DNA of 64,000 nucleotides from Acanthochlamys bracteata (lineage: Eukaryota; Streptophyta; Magnoliopsida; Pandanales; Velloziaceae), in contig CM034138.1 of the NCBI GenBank assembly GCA_019914995.1, positions 4,836,001-4,900,000 of the forward strand. Direction: 5' to 3'. The notes under the pieces were generated by a model. The model was given only the letters and a program-made list of their open reading frames with translations, searched no databases and had not been told where the DNA came from. The number at the start of each line of letters is the position of its first letter. Position 1 is the first letter of the stretch. Shown here one piece after another: positions 11,470-23,208 of this stretch. The position numbers and the translations under genes are program-made.

Positions 11470-12209
11470 CATAGTTTAAGAACCGGACCGGACATCGAAT
11501 CGAAAAACTGTCCGGATCACGGTCAACCGGTCGAACCGTCGGATCAATAATATTAAAGCATTTTTAACTAATAATAATAATAATAGTAAAAAATTTACTG
11601 TTAATAACACTATCAATAAAATAGCTATAGTAATTCTAACAAAAATTTAGAGTATTTTTATTATGTCATTACTATCAACAACAACAGCAAAAATTGAAAT
11701 ATTGCCACCATAATTACCACCACTAATAATAATAATAACAACTAAAATTTATAAATAGAAATTTTTAAATAAATTAGAAGATTAGAAAAAAATAAAACCA
11801 TAAAATAGATAAATCATAAAAGAGATATAACTAATTTTTTTAGATATACATATTTGAGTCTAAATATTTTACAATATAAAAAATTTAAAAATCACTAATA
11901 ATTGAAATTTACAAATAAAAAATAATCAATTATATTTTTTTCATTATCACATCCAAATGCTAAATTTAAACTACATATAATTTTTGAACATAGAGATATT
12001 TATAATTATTTTAGTATTAAATACATTATCAATTTAAAAGTTTTTAATTAATTTTTTAAAAATTTTTTCAACCCGGTTTGATCCGGGCGGGCGAGTTGAC
12101 TAGATTGAAGCGGATAAGAACAGATCAAATCGGATTGAAATGAATCGATTACATAAACGATATTTTTACAAATCCAAACAGATTTTACCGTCCGGGTTTA
12201 ACAATTATG
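11470..12209. mobile_element. hAT-like non-autonomous element, 740 bp
   Basis: Ends CATAGTTTAAGAACCGGAC and (inverse) CATAATTGTTAAACCCGGAC form terminal inverted repeats. It is flanked by 8-bp copies GGCAGGCC (11462-11469) and GGTAGGCC (12210-12217), 7 of 8 identical. Eight-base duplications and CA/TG ends fit hAT elements. GC-rich, CCGG-containing subterminal parts enclose an AT-rich core with no coding frame. Confidence 0.65.
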
Positions 12210-12583
12210 GGTAGGCCTACTGCTTCTCTTAGTCAAAACTGATTCGATGTCTTTACTACTCTAAGAGGTCCTTAGGTTAGACGATCCCACCAGACAATCA
12301 ATCCAAAACTACGTTTGAATCGCTAGATCCCAAGTCAATTCAGTGGGTCGCCAGATTGACCCGCAAGTCACCGTTCATTAAAAAGAGCCTGCACAATACC
12401 CCTCTCGTGCCTCCTTCACCCTACGCCAGTCCAAACACGGAGAAGGAGGAAGAAGCAGCAGAAGACTTGTTGCTCTAGGTCTTGCTCTTGTTACGAGGCA
12501 TTGCTTATTTATACGGCAATAGATTCGCCTCTCACGGACACGTGACTCAAGCCTCTGTGTTAAACACTCATCCATTCACGTGA
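12210..12583. other. Spacer, no gene recognised
   Basis: Moderately GC-rich stretch. A short minus-strand frame at 12378-12575 shows no recognisable motif and no homologous domain that I can name. Nothing else supported. Confidence 0.4.
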
Positions 12584-12586
12584 TTC

Positions 12587-12801
12587 GGCTGTGTTTATCT
12601 TAAACTAAACTTATTTTTTAAAACTAAATTTAAAAATTAAACTAAAAACAAATTTTTATATAAATTTTGTATTAATAGTAAGTTTTAAAAATAATTTAAA
12701 AATTTTCTTGATAAAAAAATATTTATTTATAAATATTTATTTATTTTATATTGAAAATGAGTTTGAAGAAAATAAATTTTAAAAAATTAGTAAACAAGCC
12801 C
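12587..12801. mobile_element. Tourist-like MITE, 215 bp
   Basis: Ends GGCTGTGTTTATC and (inverse) GGGCTTGTTTACT, flanked by TTC at 12584-12586 and 12802-12804. AT-rich interior without coding capacity. Size and 3-bp duplication match the other MITEs of the window, but its interior is more diverged. Confidence 0.6.
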
Positions 12802-12991
12802 TTCAAAAGTCATCCAATCAATCAATTTGAAATGCTCTCCACATAAAATAAAATAAAAAAAGCTTTCAAAAAGAACTGATTGAAAATGAAAGCAAACAAC
12901 TACTAAATTCACAAAACTAGCTAACTCATGTTCATCATCATTAAGAACTCAAACGATTCCATGATCAGACACGGACAGACTAAATGTTCGA

Positions 12992-13052
12992 TGTTGTTGT
13001 GAGTCAAGTCATAATTATTTTAGACATTTTTTTATTTAAAACTCTTATTAAT

Positions 13053-13086
<34 letters not shown>

Positions 13087-15809
13087 TGAAGGATTTCTGA
13101 AATATGATTGAAATATTTTTATTTTGGTATCAAAGTAAAATTCTAAATCTGTCCACCACTATCGTAGAGATAACGACTATGACGGCCAATATTTTGACCA
13201 AACTATTCTGCTGCTATCGTGGAAATAAGATTGTAACAGTCGGTAATTTCGACCTTATCAATTTGAATAAATTCGATGATTTAACCAAATTAAAATCTAT
13301 CAAAAAAAAAATTTCAAGACTGTCGCTGTCGTCATTGCTCCTTGCAGTCAACTACTTCAAGTATGTCTGATTCTCGCTTTTGCTAGTTGTTCGATTTATA
13401 GTTATCGCTGCCGCCACCAGTAAGACCTAACCCACCACCGCAATTCCATTCAAAGCTCGCTGCCGAATTCGCAGCTCTCTTTTGCTATCGTATTTGGTGT
13501 CTTCGCCAACAAATTCACCGCCGAACTTGCTAGGCCACCGCCACTACAGCTCAATCTCACATTTATCCATCGCCGCTACAAAATACCTTCACCGTTGGCG
13601 TCCTCCCAATCAATCCCCACTTAGCCTGAACTGTCGGCTTCGATTAGATTCATTTGTTGCTCCCTGCTCACCGCTGCTCCGACTCAGACGCACCTAAAGC
13701 AACCCGCTCGCCGGACTCCAACCAACCCAGTCTCGGCCTGAACTTGCTTCGATCTTTCTATCTTTGACCATAATAAAAATTCATGATTCAAATTAATTAG
13801 AATATCGAGATTGGTGGAAGGAATTGAGGAAAAGAAGGAAGCACATTAGAAAGCACCGATTAGTTCAGAATTTCAAATTCAGATAACCAAAGCTGTGATC
13901 TAAATATTATTTTAGATTCTATATAAGATAAAAGATGGATTTTAGATTCGGAAAATTTTTAGAACACAACTAGTCCTATTAAATATAATGTGACATATGC
14001 TAATGAGACACTTTTTCAATGACTGGTGTTGGGACAATGATATTGCTACCATCTTTATCTCCACAGGATTGCTTACTTGTCGTTTATTTATCAAAAATTA
14101 GTTCTCTATTAGACATACCATTGAACAATTAAGATGCATTGTTCTATTGTATTTAAAATTCCGTTTATTTCAGAATATCTAGACACATGAGATTATTAGG
14201 TGTGGTACTAAAAAATGAGGCCTATATATCATATAAAAAATTTATAATATTTATATAATATTTTTATTCTATATTAAAAGATAATAATGGACGAGTGAGA
14301 TTTAATAATTTTACCACATTGATTGGAGCACTAAATAATATCTGAATTCGACAAAATTTTGCGTGAATAATACTATTGTAGTATAAGACATATTTAATGG
14401 TTTGGATCATCTATTTCGTATTTCTAATTGTGTAACAAAAGTGAATAACCTAGCAACAACATGAGTGTAAGTTATCAATCATAACACTTATACTCTTATA
14501 TTGCCTAAATCATATAAACTCGTTCCTTGAATATCTTAAATAGAAGATCTAAACTGTTAAATACATTTCAAACAAGCACATTATCTTTCGAGCAAAATTT
14601 CATAATTTTTGGATATAATCTAATGCTCCAGTACATACTAATAAATCAACAAATCTTATATGTTCATTAAGTATTATTGTGATTGAACATAAACAACTAT
14701 ATATATGATCTAAAAATTTGTCAGTAGGATTTATTTAAAATGTAGATTACATCAAATGGTTTTCATTCATATAAAATAATTTAAAAAAATTATTATCAAA
14801 ATAAAAATAATATATATTAATGACAACTAGCTGGTGCACCAGTCGCCACTGTAAATCCAAAACGCCTATATTACTGCGCTAATCGCCATTAATTTAAGGA
14901 AATAACGAGTAGAATACAAAGAGTCGCTATTAGGAGAATAGTAGCGACTACTAGTCAAGCAAGTTCTCATCGGTATCGCGGTCGGTGCAACAATAACGAC
15001 TAATTATTTCTTCTATCGTGTTTATTTGAATATTAGGGACTCGGTGCATTCATCAGTCGCTATAGTTTTAATTAATAGCGACTGTTGTCTGTTTAGTCTC
15101 CACTAGCCCCAATAGTGATGCTTTGTGTTAGTCGCTACAGAGCTAATAGCTAAAAATGTTTACATAAGCTATTTATCACATACTTTCTCTGATATTACAT
15201 AAGCTATGAGTGTTGTTAGTCAATTTATGCATTCTCCAAGTGTTGATCATACGGAAGCTGTTTAAAAAATTCAAAGATATTTGAAATCAGCACTAGATAG
15301 AAAATTACTATTCATAAAATACAACCATCTAAATATAGATGGATATAATAGTGTAGACAGGACGGGAGATAAGACATATAGGCGTCCCACATCTAGTTAT
15401 TACATATTTGTTGGTATTAATCTAGTCACATGAAGGAGTAAGAAACAACAGATGGTTGCCCGATCTTCTGCTAAAGCTGAATACAGAGGAATGATATATT
15501 ATTGACAGAACTTGATTTTTCTTCAATAAATTCGATAAGGCTGTTTTGTGATAATTAAATTACAATAAATATTATTCATAATTCAGTGCTGTATAATCGC
15601 ACCAAGTATATTGGCGTAGATTGACACTTTGTTAAAGAAAATTAGAGTCAAAATTGATTGAGTTAGTTTTTATGAATTTAGAAACATAACTAGCAGATAT
15701 ATTGACACTAGCTGTCTCAGGTAGAATCTTTCGTAATTCATTGAGTAAGTTGGGTATCGATTATATTTTTACACCATCTTGAGTGAGAATGTTGACGTGA
15801 GTTATTAAG

Positions 15810-15843
<34 letters not shown>

Positions 15844-15850
15844 TTATTTA
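12992..15850 (+). mobile_element. Ty1/copia relic with short LTRs (copia C)
   Basis: A probable short 5' LTR starts TGTTGTGAGTCAAGTC at about 12992, contains a (TA)n tract at 13062-13086 and ends near 13121. It is followed by a primer-site-like TGGTATCAAAG (13122-13132) and a leader with a GC-rich stretch at 13380-13740. RT end and RNase H similarity is visible at 15175-15700. A purine-rich site precedes TGTTGACGTGAGTTATTAAG at 15790, the likely start of the 3' LTR, which again runs into (TA)n. Most of gag-pol is missing and the element is heavily broken. LTR and leader style link it to the copia at 47.3-52.6 kb. Fossil. Confidence 0.6.
14830..15150. mobile_element. CACTA-like subterminal repeat patch
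   Basis: TAGCGACT or its reverse (AGTCGCTA) occurs at least six times in about 300 bp, with related GTCGCCACT and CGACTA words. Clustered short motifs of this kind are typical of CACTA subterminal regions, and a similar set of TAGTCGG/TAGCGAC words follows the CACTA end at 39166. Terminal CACTA/TAGTG ends are not clear, so this may be a truncated end inserted in the copia relic. Confidence 0.45.
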
Positions 15851-15854
15851 TTTA

Positions 15855-15878
15855 TTAAGCAACCTCGTGGTTGCTTAA
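15855..15878. other. Perfect hairpin, 10-bp stem and 4-nt loop
   Basis: TTAAGCAACC, loop TCGT, GGTTGCTTAA. It lies just right of a (TA)n and TTTA-rich run where the copia 3' LTR is cut. No T run of terminator type follows, and no Helitron CTRR end is adjacent. Its role is unknown. Confidence 0.7.
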
Positions 15879-16679
15879 CAAAAAGCTTTGATAAAGTCAT
15901 TGAGAACGCTCTTCTCACATTCATCTAAAACAACTTGAAATTTCATTTGACAAGCAAATGCAAGTAATCAGCAAATAGCTTTCAAATTTGTTAAGCTATT
16001 CTTGCATAGCTATAATCTAGGAATTGTACACTAAAGCGTTATCTAACTCGAAGGTTCAATTTAGGATACAAAAGCACAATATTCATAGAAGTTATCTCTC
16101 AATTGATATTGTTTACCCCTTGGTTTGCATACTTATGATATTCTCTTAAGGGTTAGTATGGTATTTGAATTGTTGTGGTTAACTGATCTCAAATCCTTAC
16201 TGTTCTGTTTCAATGTACAATATTGGTCATTGTCTTCTTTCTACTGTTTAATTGATTGGATAATAATTGTATGTTAATTATTTGGTGACTGATCTGGAGC
16301 TGCTCTTTTGTTGTATTTTTTACAATATTGTCATGCTAATTATTACTACATGCATCAATATTCTTAACCTTTTTCAGCATAGAGTTAGTCTAATCGAATT
16401 AACATGAACAGATTCCTCCGTGCGTAGAGTTCTAATGTTGAAAACTCTAAATGCTTGAAAGAGTTTGAGTAGCCAAAAATATACATTTATCGTTTTTGGA
16501 AACAAACTTACCGACGTTCTCGTTGATCAAAATAAAAATATTTACGACCAAAAAATTTAAAGCAAGTAATATTGGAATTCTTGTTCATAAGCAATTCATA
16601 GGGGGTCATCTCAAGCAATGGTCTTATAAAGCACGTTTAATAATGAAGTGCCTATCTCTCTCTCTTCTTCTCTTCGCTT
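15879..16679. other. Spacer, no gene recognised
   Basis: Unique-looking, moderately AT-rich sequence without coding frames or repeats that I recognise. It leads into the left part of Mutator-like element C, whose left boundary I could not fix. Confidence 0.4.
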
Positions 16680-16800
16680 CTCCCGTGCCGCTCCCACAAT
16701 TGCCTCTCCCGAGCCGGCGATCGTCGGTATCCGGCAAAATTTCTCACCCATATTGTCTTCTTCCTTCTCCTTCCTTCAATTTCTCTCCACAATCGCTTTT

Positions 16801-16950
16801 TTCTCGCAGCCGATCGAAAATCAATCCGCTGCCGAAAAATTTTGATCGCCGCTGACGATTATCAATTCGGTACACAAAATCCTTTTTTTTTTTAATCTCT
16901 TCCTCCTTATCTTCTTATTTCACTCTATATTTCATCAACTACAATCACTA
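16801..16950 (+). repeat. Left inverted arm of element C
   Basis: Pairs with 19530-19686 in reverse complement; several blocks of 10-19 bases are identical, with mismatches and small gaps between them. Sequence to the left of 16801 does not pair with the sequence beyond the right arm. Confidence 0.65.
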
Positions 16951-17089
16951 CCACCTTACCGAAACTTGTCGCGGGTATGAGACGATGTGAGCAATATTTT
17001 TCTGAAATCAGGCAATTTTTTAATCCAATGTTGTGGTATTGTAGTTTGTTTTGAGATTTACTAATCCAATGGCGTTTCTATTAGCCGCA

Positions 17090-17830
17090 GAAAATTATCT
17101 TCGCTGGAGCTTGTGATAATTGCTGATGGACAGGTATACAGAAATTAGTGTTCTATTGGCTACGTTCCTTAATGTTTCGACCAAAGTATCTCGGATTATT
17201 AGGAATCATGATGTAACACATAGAAGTCTAAGTCCTTAAGAACGTGCAACAAATAGATGTTATTGTTGATGCAAGTTCAAGCGCTTTAAATCGTATTTCT
17301 CCTTTGTAAGTTCTTATCTGACATCACTTCATTGCAAGCAACTTTTAGCTTTCCTCATTACTCTCTTCAATTATTATTGTGTGGGAGATGAACCTTTATT
17401 TTCTGCGATGCAATTTGACGATCGTATTCCTTTGATAGCGTTTGACAACTTTCGAGTATGTCTTTTGGTAAGTAATTTTAACATATATGGTTTAACTCAA
17501 AATTTCTGCAGATAGATTTTTTATTTTTTTCTTCTTCTTCAATTTTTTTAATTTATTAATTTAGTGTTTGAAGATTAGTGTGAATGCATTTATAATTTTG
17601 GAAATGGGTGCCAATTGCAGCACCTGCACATAGGAAGGAAAAGAAATTATGTTCTGCAGGACAGGGACAACAGAGCTCCAAGTGCTAGTAATCTGATCAA
17701 CTATTTGAGCATTCATGCAGTTGTTGTGTTGGAAGAGGTAAAACCTGAAGAAGCCACCTCGGTACTAGGCTAGGGAGCTGAAATTGCTGCTCATGGTGAA
17801 CCTGAAGTAAAAGATTTAGTATCTTTAATG
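17090..17830 (+). other. Exon-like segment in element C core
   Basis: Between the inverted arms, one frame at about 17619-17830 stays open for about 50 codons (motifs GRKRNYVLQDRDNRAPSAS and VVVLEEVKPEEA), with a splice-acceptor-like TTGCAG just before it and one stop after ATSVLG. A donor-like GTAAGT occurs at about 17469. Base composition is less AT-biased than the surroundings. I do not recognise the protein. It could be a gene piece captured by the element, or a remnant of the element's own accessory gene. Confidence 0.35.
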
Positions 17831-19035
17831 TGTTGTTTTAATGTGTTTTTGGTGAATGATATTTGTGAAGTTGACATGCTTGGAATGTATATGTAACGTG
17901 AATGATAGGTGTTGGGAAAACTTGTTAATGTTATCTGTAATGTTGCTTAATGTTTGGAATGTAATGACTTTGGCATTTGAATGAAATGTCAATGACTTTG
18001 GCATGTCAATTGATGTAATCAAAATACCTATGAATGGAATGTTATTGGTGTTTATATATGTTCAAGTGTGAGCTATGTTCAAGTGAATGCTGTGATGTGA
18101 ATATTGACAGTGAGCTATGATTGGAGGTGAATGTTTAAATGTGAAATCATTCTGATGTCTCTTTTTTATTTATCGAACATTCATTTTTTTCGTTAGAGAG
18201 AAACCTGCATATAGAACTATAAGAGAAACCATCAAAGCTATATATAATCTTTAAACACTAAAACACATTTCGAACAAAACGAAAAATTAATTTTATTTCA
18301 TCAAACAATAACAAGATACATCAACAAGTTTTCACCGCTAGAATTTGTAATTCACAAGTTTTCATACACTCTTCTTAGGAGTGAAGAAATGATACAGGGA
18401 ACATTCGCAATAACAAATTTGTTTTCATAACTAGAATACAGTGAAAACAGATGCAGAATATCTGCATAACATTGACATTAGATTCCTGTCACATAGGGAA
18501 CATCACATGTTTGCCCTTCTTGTACAAATTCAAAGTTGTTGGAGAGTACACAAGGAGCTTGCTGGAATAGGGTGAATTCTTCATTGCAGTGACATTCAGA
18601 CTCACACTACATCTTGAGGTTCTTTCACTTGTTAGGTCTAACACAAGCTGCTTTCAATATCTTTGCTCCTTTAGTCAATTGCAAACTTGAAGTAAGTTCA
18701 TGTCAGTCTTCCTTTATAAAATATAATACAAGTTCTCAAATATAACTTTGTTTTCCCTATTACATAGAACCATTACATGCTTTTGTTTCCTTCCTGTCTG
18801 ACGGTGTTGAGAGATGAGTGAGATATGCAGAGACCAGTGAGATAGCATATCTCACTGGCAGTACACCTGTGAGCTAGCAAGAGCTCACTGGTAGTAGACT
18901 AGTAGCTCACTAACAGGAAGCATAGCTCGCTGGCAAGAAATTGGTGACTAGTAGGATGCATAGCTCTCCCCAGCAACCTAGCGTAGCTCACTATCAGGGA
19001 TTCACCTGTCAGGAAACCAGTGAGCTATGCATTAA

Positions 19036-19325
19036 CACTGCCAGTATTTAAACATTCACTTTAATGAAACCAACCAGTTTATTGCCTAATCAGTGGCTAA
19101 GATATGACATTCATGAAAAAAGTTTCAACATTCACAACCATCTCATCACCAACTACAAAACTAATAAGAATAAAAATAAACACTGCCAGTATTTAGACAT
19201 TCATTTTAATGCAGTCAACCAGTTTACTACCAAACCAGTGGCTAAAATTTGACATTCATGAGCAAAGTTTCAACATACACAGCCATCTCATCACCAACTA
19301 TAAAACTAATAATAAAAAAAATAAA
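19036..19325. repeat. Two tandem 145-bp units
   Basis: CACTGCCAGTATTTA starts units at 19036 and 19181, and a third partial start (CACTATCAACTTA) lies at 19326. The spacing is 145 bp each time, and the two full units differ at only a small number of positions. Short overlapping frames here exist only because of the repeat. It lies in the right subterminal part of element C. Confidence 0.85.
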
Positions 19326-19529
19326 CACTATCAACTTACATCAATATTTTTATTCATCTTTATTTCTACTTTATCATTGACTATACCCAAAAAAATAAAA
19401 TTAACAAAATTATCAACTTACGTCTACCTTGCAGTTGGGATGAACATGTAGTTGAATTGATAAAATTACATGTTTCAACTCACCAAAAACACCTATTCGC
19501 TCCGGCCTATGAAAGTAAAAAAAAGTAAG

Positions 19530-19686
19530 AATTGGTCACCGGCTGTAGTTTGATGAAACTAAGGAGTGAAATAGGAAGATAATGAGGAAGAGACGAAAAA
19601 AATTGGTTTGTGTACCGAATTGACGATTGCGGCAGTGATTAAAACTTTCCGACAACGGATACAAATTTTCGATCGGCTGCGAGGGG
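19530..19686 (-). repeat. Right inverted arm of element C
   Basis: Reverse-complement partner of 16801-16950. The outermost part is separated from the element end by the MITE inserted at about 19683. Confidence 0.65.
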
Positions 19687-19953
19687 CTGTTTGTTTGTGC
19701 GTTTGAAAAGCTGTTTATCAGCTTTTCTCAACTTTTCTCCATTTCATTTTTTTCAATACATATTTTTAAAGTATATAAAAAATTTATTTAAAAATTTAGA
19801 AAGTGTAGAAAAATTCTACAGAGTGAGATCTTTTTATTGCATATTTTTATTATTTTTTTAGAAGTAAAAAAAATATAGCTCGTTTTTCAAAAAAGATAAA
19901 AATACCCTTCATTTTAGAAAAGCTCCATTTCATAAGCATTGCCAAACACCCCC
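19683..19953. mobile_element. Tourist-like MITE nested in element C
   Basis: Ends GGGGCTGTTTGT and (inverse) GGGGGTGTTTGG. The interior shares long blocks with the MITE at 11183-11442 and, in reverse orientation, with 52929-53189, including GTGTAGAAAAATTCTAC and TTTTTATTGCATATTTTT. A clean 3-bp duplication is not visible here. It interrupts the right arm of the Mutator-like element, so it is the younger insertion. Confidence 0.75.
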
Positions 19954-20045
19954 TATGACCCGTCGGGTGATGATCGACGGCTGATGTTTAGTGTGCACAA
20001 CGTGCCCATACAGTGTACATATCTTACGGCATACGTATATATATA

Positions 20046-20138
20046 TTTATTGAAGGATGCCTAGAACAAGATTGAAAGATTTTCATATCCAACGTTCATC
20101 GATTCACCGAAGAACGGTCCTGTGGCGGCTAGAATATC
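20046..20138 (-). pseudogene. TIP aquaporin relic, last exon part 2
   Basis: On the minus strand the frame directly beyond the copia insertion reads ILAATGPFFGESMNVG. This matches the plant TIP stretch that carries the second NPA box (ILA..PFSGGSMNPARSFGP in the family). NPA is replaced by NVG and a stop follows soon after, then similarity ends near the TA repeat that borders element C. It continues the segment at 25941-26441 across a 5.8-kb copia insertion. Confidence 0.75.
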
Positions 20139-20839
20139 CGATGGAATAAAATCGTCTCTATTAATATTCAACACAATATGTAGAGCATACAGCAGAAATA
20201 AAACTTATTCTTCACTTGTGTGAACCTAATAGAAAACTATCAAATAGAGTAATACTTTCGGTAAATACTCAATGTACAAAAATCACCACAATCGTAAGTA
20301 TATTAACACAAATAATTTACGTGAAAAATCTCCTCAACGTAAGGAGTAAAAACTACGGCAACCAATAAACCTTCACTATCACAATAATGGGAATATACAA
20401 GTTCTCTTTAGCTAAAACTAGAGGTATACAATCATATATTTCAAAATTCAACAATCTTGCCAAACAGTAAAAGAAAATTAGAAAAATCTCATCAAATCGG
20501 TGGCTTCACAAATACATACAGATATGCATGTAGAGAACTCTGAATACGATTCCACCGTTCAGATTGAGGAACTAAACGCCGAGAACATGCTGACCAAATT
20601 TCAGCTCAATCGGATGTCAAATCGACGTTCATCCGGCGTTTGATCAAACTGGACAGTAAAACAATAATTTCTTCTATTTTCTCTTTTTTTTTCTTCTCTT
20701 GATGTGGGATGCAGCATAGGGTTTACAAACTCTAAAAAATTCATTTAAAAAGTAAAAGATAAAAATATCCTTATCTTTTTATATGGGTTTTAATCATATG
20801 AATTTTGGGCCACCTCCACAAAGGAGGAAAAATCTAACA
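20139..20839 (-). repeat. 3' LTR of copia A, 701 bp
   Basis: Almost the same length as its partner at 25239-25940. Its plus-strand right end (TCTAACA) lies beside the polypurine tract. The plus-strand left end has drifted from TG to CG. Confidence 0.88.
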
Positions 20840-23208
20840 AATCTCCCCCTTTCCGACTATGTGGAGTGAATCGCCATTCCGGCGATCAAACGGCAAACTT
20901 CAAGCTTTTCTCTTGGTAGTGTCTTTGTCAACATATCAGAGCCATTGAGATCAGTGTGAATCTTCTCAAGTTCAAACAAGTTGTCATTGAGAGCATCTCT
21001 TAACCAATGATACCTCACATCAATGTGTTTTGATCTTGCATGAAAAGTAGAATTCTTACTAAGGTGAATTGCACTTTGATTATCACAAAGTAGCACATAA
21101 CGTTGTTGCTTGAAACTGAGCTCCTGAATAAACTTCTTCAACCACAAAAACTTCTTACCAACTTCAGTTGCCGCAATATACTCTGCCTCAGTCGTACAAA
21201 GTGCAACACATTTCTGCAGTCTCGATTTCCAAGATACAGCTCCATCTGAAAATGTAATCAAATAATCCGAGGTAGACTTTCAGGAATCAACATCTCCCGC
21301 CATATCTGAATCGTATAGCCCACAAGCACTGATTTTTCACCTCCAAAGGTGAGTCTCAAATCAGTAGTACCTCGTAGATATCTCATAATCCACTTTACTG
21401 CATCCCAATGCTCTCTTTCTGGATTAGACAGAAAGCGGCTAACAACACCAACTGCATAAGCAATGTTTGGTCTCGTGCACACCATTGAATACATCAAACT
21501 TTCTACTGCTAAAGCATATGGAACTCTTTCCATATCTTCCTTCTCCTGATCTGTAGAAGGACACTGCTCGGCGCTTACCTTAAAGTGAGTAGTAAGAGGA
21601 GAGCTAACCAGTTTAGCTTGATCCATATTAAATCTTTCAAACACCTTATCAATATATTGTTTCTGTGACATATATAACTCCTTGGCTACTCTGTCTCGAT
21701 CAATCTGAATACCAAAAATTTGCTTTGCTGGCCCTAAATCCTTCATAGCAAAGAATTTACTCAATTACTTATTCAACCTGTCAATTCTAGAAGCATTCCT
21801 ACCAACAATCAACATGTCATCTACATAAATCAACAAATATAATAAAATCATCATCAGAGAATCTCTGAACAAAAACACAGTAATCAGGAGTTGTTTTATG
21901 GTATCCTTGCTCCCCAATAATTGACTCAAACTTCTTATACCACTATCTCGATGCCTGTTTCAGTCCATAAAGATTTTTGTTCAACTTGCACACATAATCT
22001 TTTTTTCCTTTTACTTCGAAACCTTTTGGTTGCTGCATGTAAATTTCTTTGTCTAAGTCACCATGCAGAAAACCAGTCTTGACGTCCATCTGCTTAATCT
22101 CCAAGTCAAGACTAGTTGCTAAAATCAAAACCATACGTATAGATGACATCTTAACAACGGGAGAAAAGATTTCATCGAAATCAATACGTTTCTTTTGCCT
22201 GAATTTCTTGACAACCAGTCTAGCTTTATAATGTGGTTGGAAATAGTGTTCTTCTTGCTTCACTCTGTACACTCACCTGTTCTCTAAAGTTTTTTTCCTT
22301 TAGGTAACTTTACTAGCTCAAAAGTGTTATTATCATATAACGACTTTATCTCATCTTGCATAGCTTCAAACCACTCTTTCTTATGTTCCTCTCCCATGGC
22401 CTCTGCATAATATTCGGGCTCTCCCAGTCAGTCAGTAAGATATACTCATCAACAGAATACCGATTGGAAGGTTGTCGGTCTCTACTAGACCTCCTGAGTG
22501 GAATCTCTAGTGTTATCTCTACTGGGACATGTGACACTGGTGATTGCTCGTGAATAACATCACTCATCTCAATCTGTGTAGGCATACAAATATCACCTAT
22601 ATCATACTGGTTCTTCTGAACTTCTTCTCCACCTATGCTGGCACAAGTATTGGAGGAACTGGATCCAAGTCAACTAAACCACCAGTAATCGAGGAACTGG
22701 TATATCTATTTTTTTGATGTCACGTATGGTTTGGTTCTCTACAAATACAACATCTCGACTTCTGACAAGTTTCTTCTGTACAGGATCATAAAATCTGTAA
22801 CCCAACTCATTATGTCCATAACTGAGGAACACACACTGTCTTGTCTTCGAATCGAGTTTAGACCTTTCATATATAGGAATAGCACAAAAATCAAACATCC
22901 AAAAATACACAAGTGATCATAAGAGACATCTTTACCTGACCAAACTTTATCTAGAACATCAAAATCTAAAGAAACACATGGTGTGAGATTTAGAACATGC
23001 ACAACTGTACTCAAAGCCTCGCCCCAAAAAGAATTTGATAACTGTGCTTGTGAAAGTAAATATCTCACTCTTTCAACTAGTGTTCTGTTCATTCTCTCAG
23101 CTAAACCATTTAACTTAGAAGTCTTAAAAGGTGCATTTTGATGTCTAATGCTCTGCTGTCTACAATACTCATCAAAAGGTACAGAATACTCACCCCTATT
23201 ATCAGTTC

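Larger units (their letters stand above)
16680..20045. mobile_element. Mutator-like non-autonomous element C
   Basis: Inverted arms at about 16801-16950 and 19530-19686 match each other in opposite orientation (CTCGCAGCCGATCGAAAAT, AATTCGGTACACAAA and CTCTTCCTC..ATCTTC). The right arm is interrupted by a MITE at 19683-19953. The right end (19954-20036) carries GATCGACGGCTGATG and AGTGTGCACAACGTGC, like the ends near 8.25 kb and 47.32 kb, and abuts a TA repeat. GTGAATG and GAGCTATG words at 18050-18170 and AGCTCACT words at 18830-19060 are mirror images, as expected for paired subterminal regions. No transposase is present. The left limit is approximate. It ends against the aquaporin relic. 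Confidence 0.6.

Noticed and set aside
13104-13697. Plus-strand frames as host exons
   Set aside because: They follow a primer-site-like TGGTATCAAAG and an LTR-like end, so they are more likely the leader of copia C; no domain recognised.
15855-15878. Helitron 3' hairpin
   Set aside because: No CTRR end follows on either strand within a few bases, and no 5' TC end or helicase is visible.
16496-16855. 119-codon frame at the left of element C as a gene
   Set aside because: It runs through the inverted arm into low-complexity Ser/Leu-rich translation, and no family motif is present.
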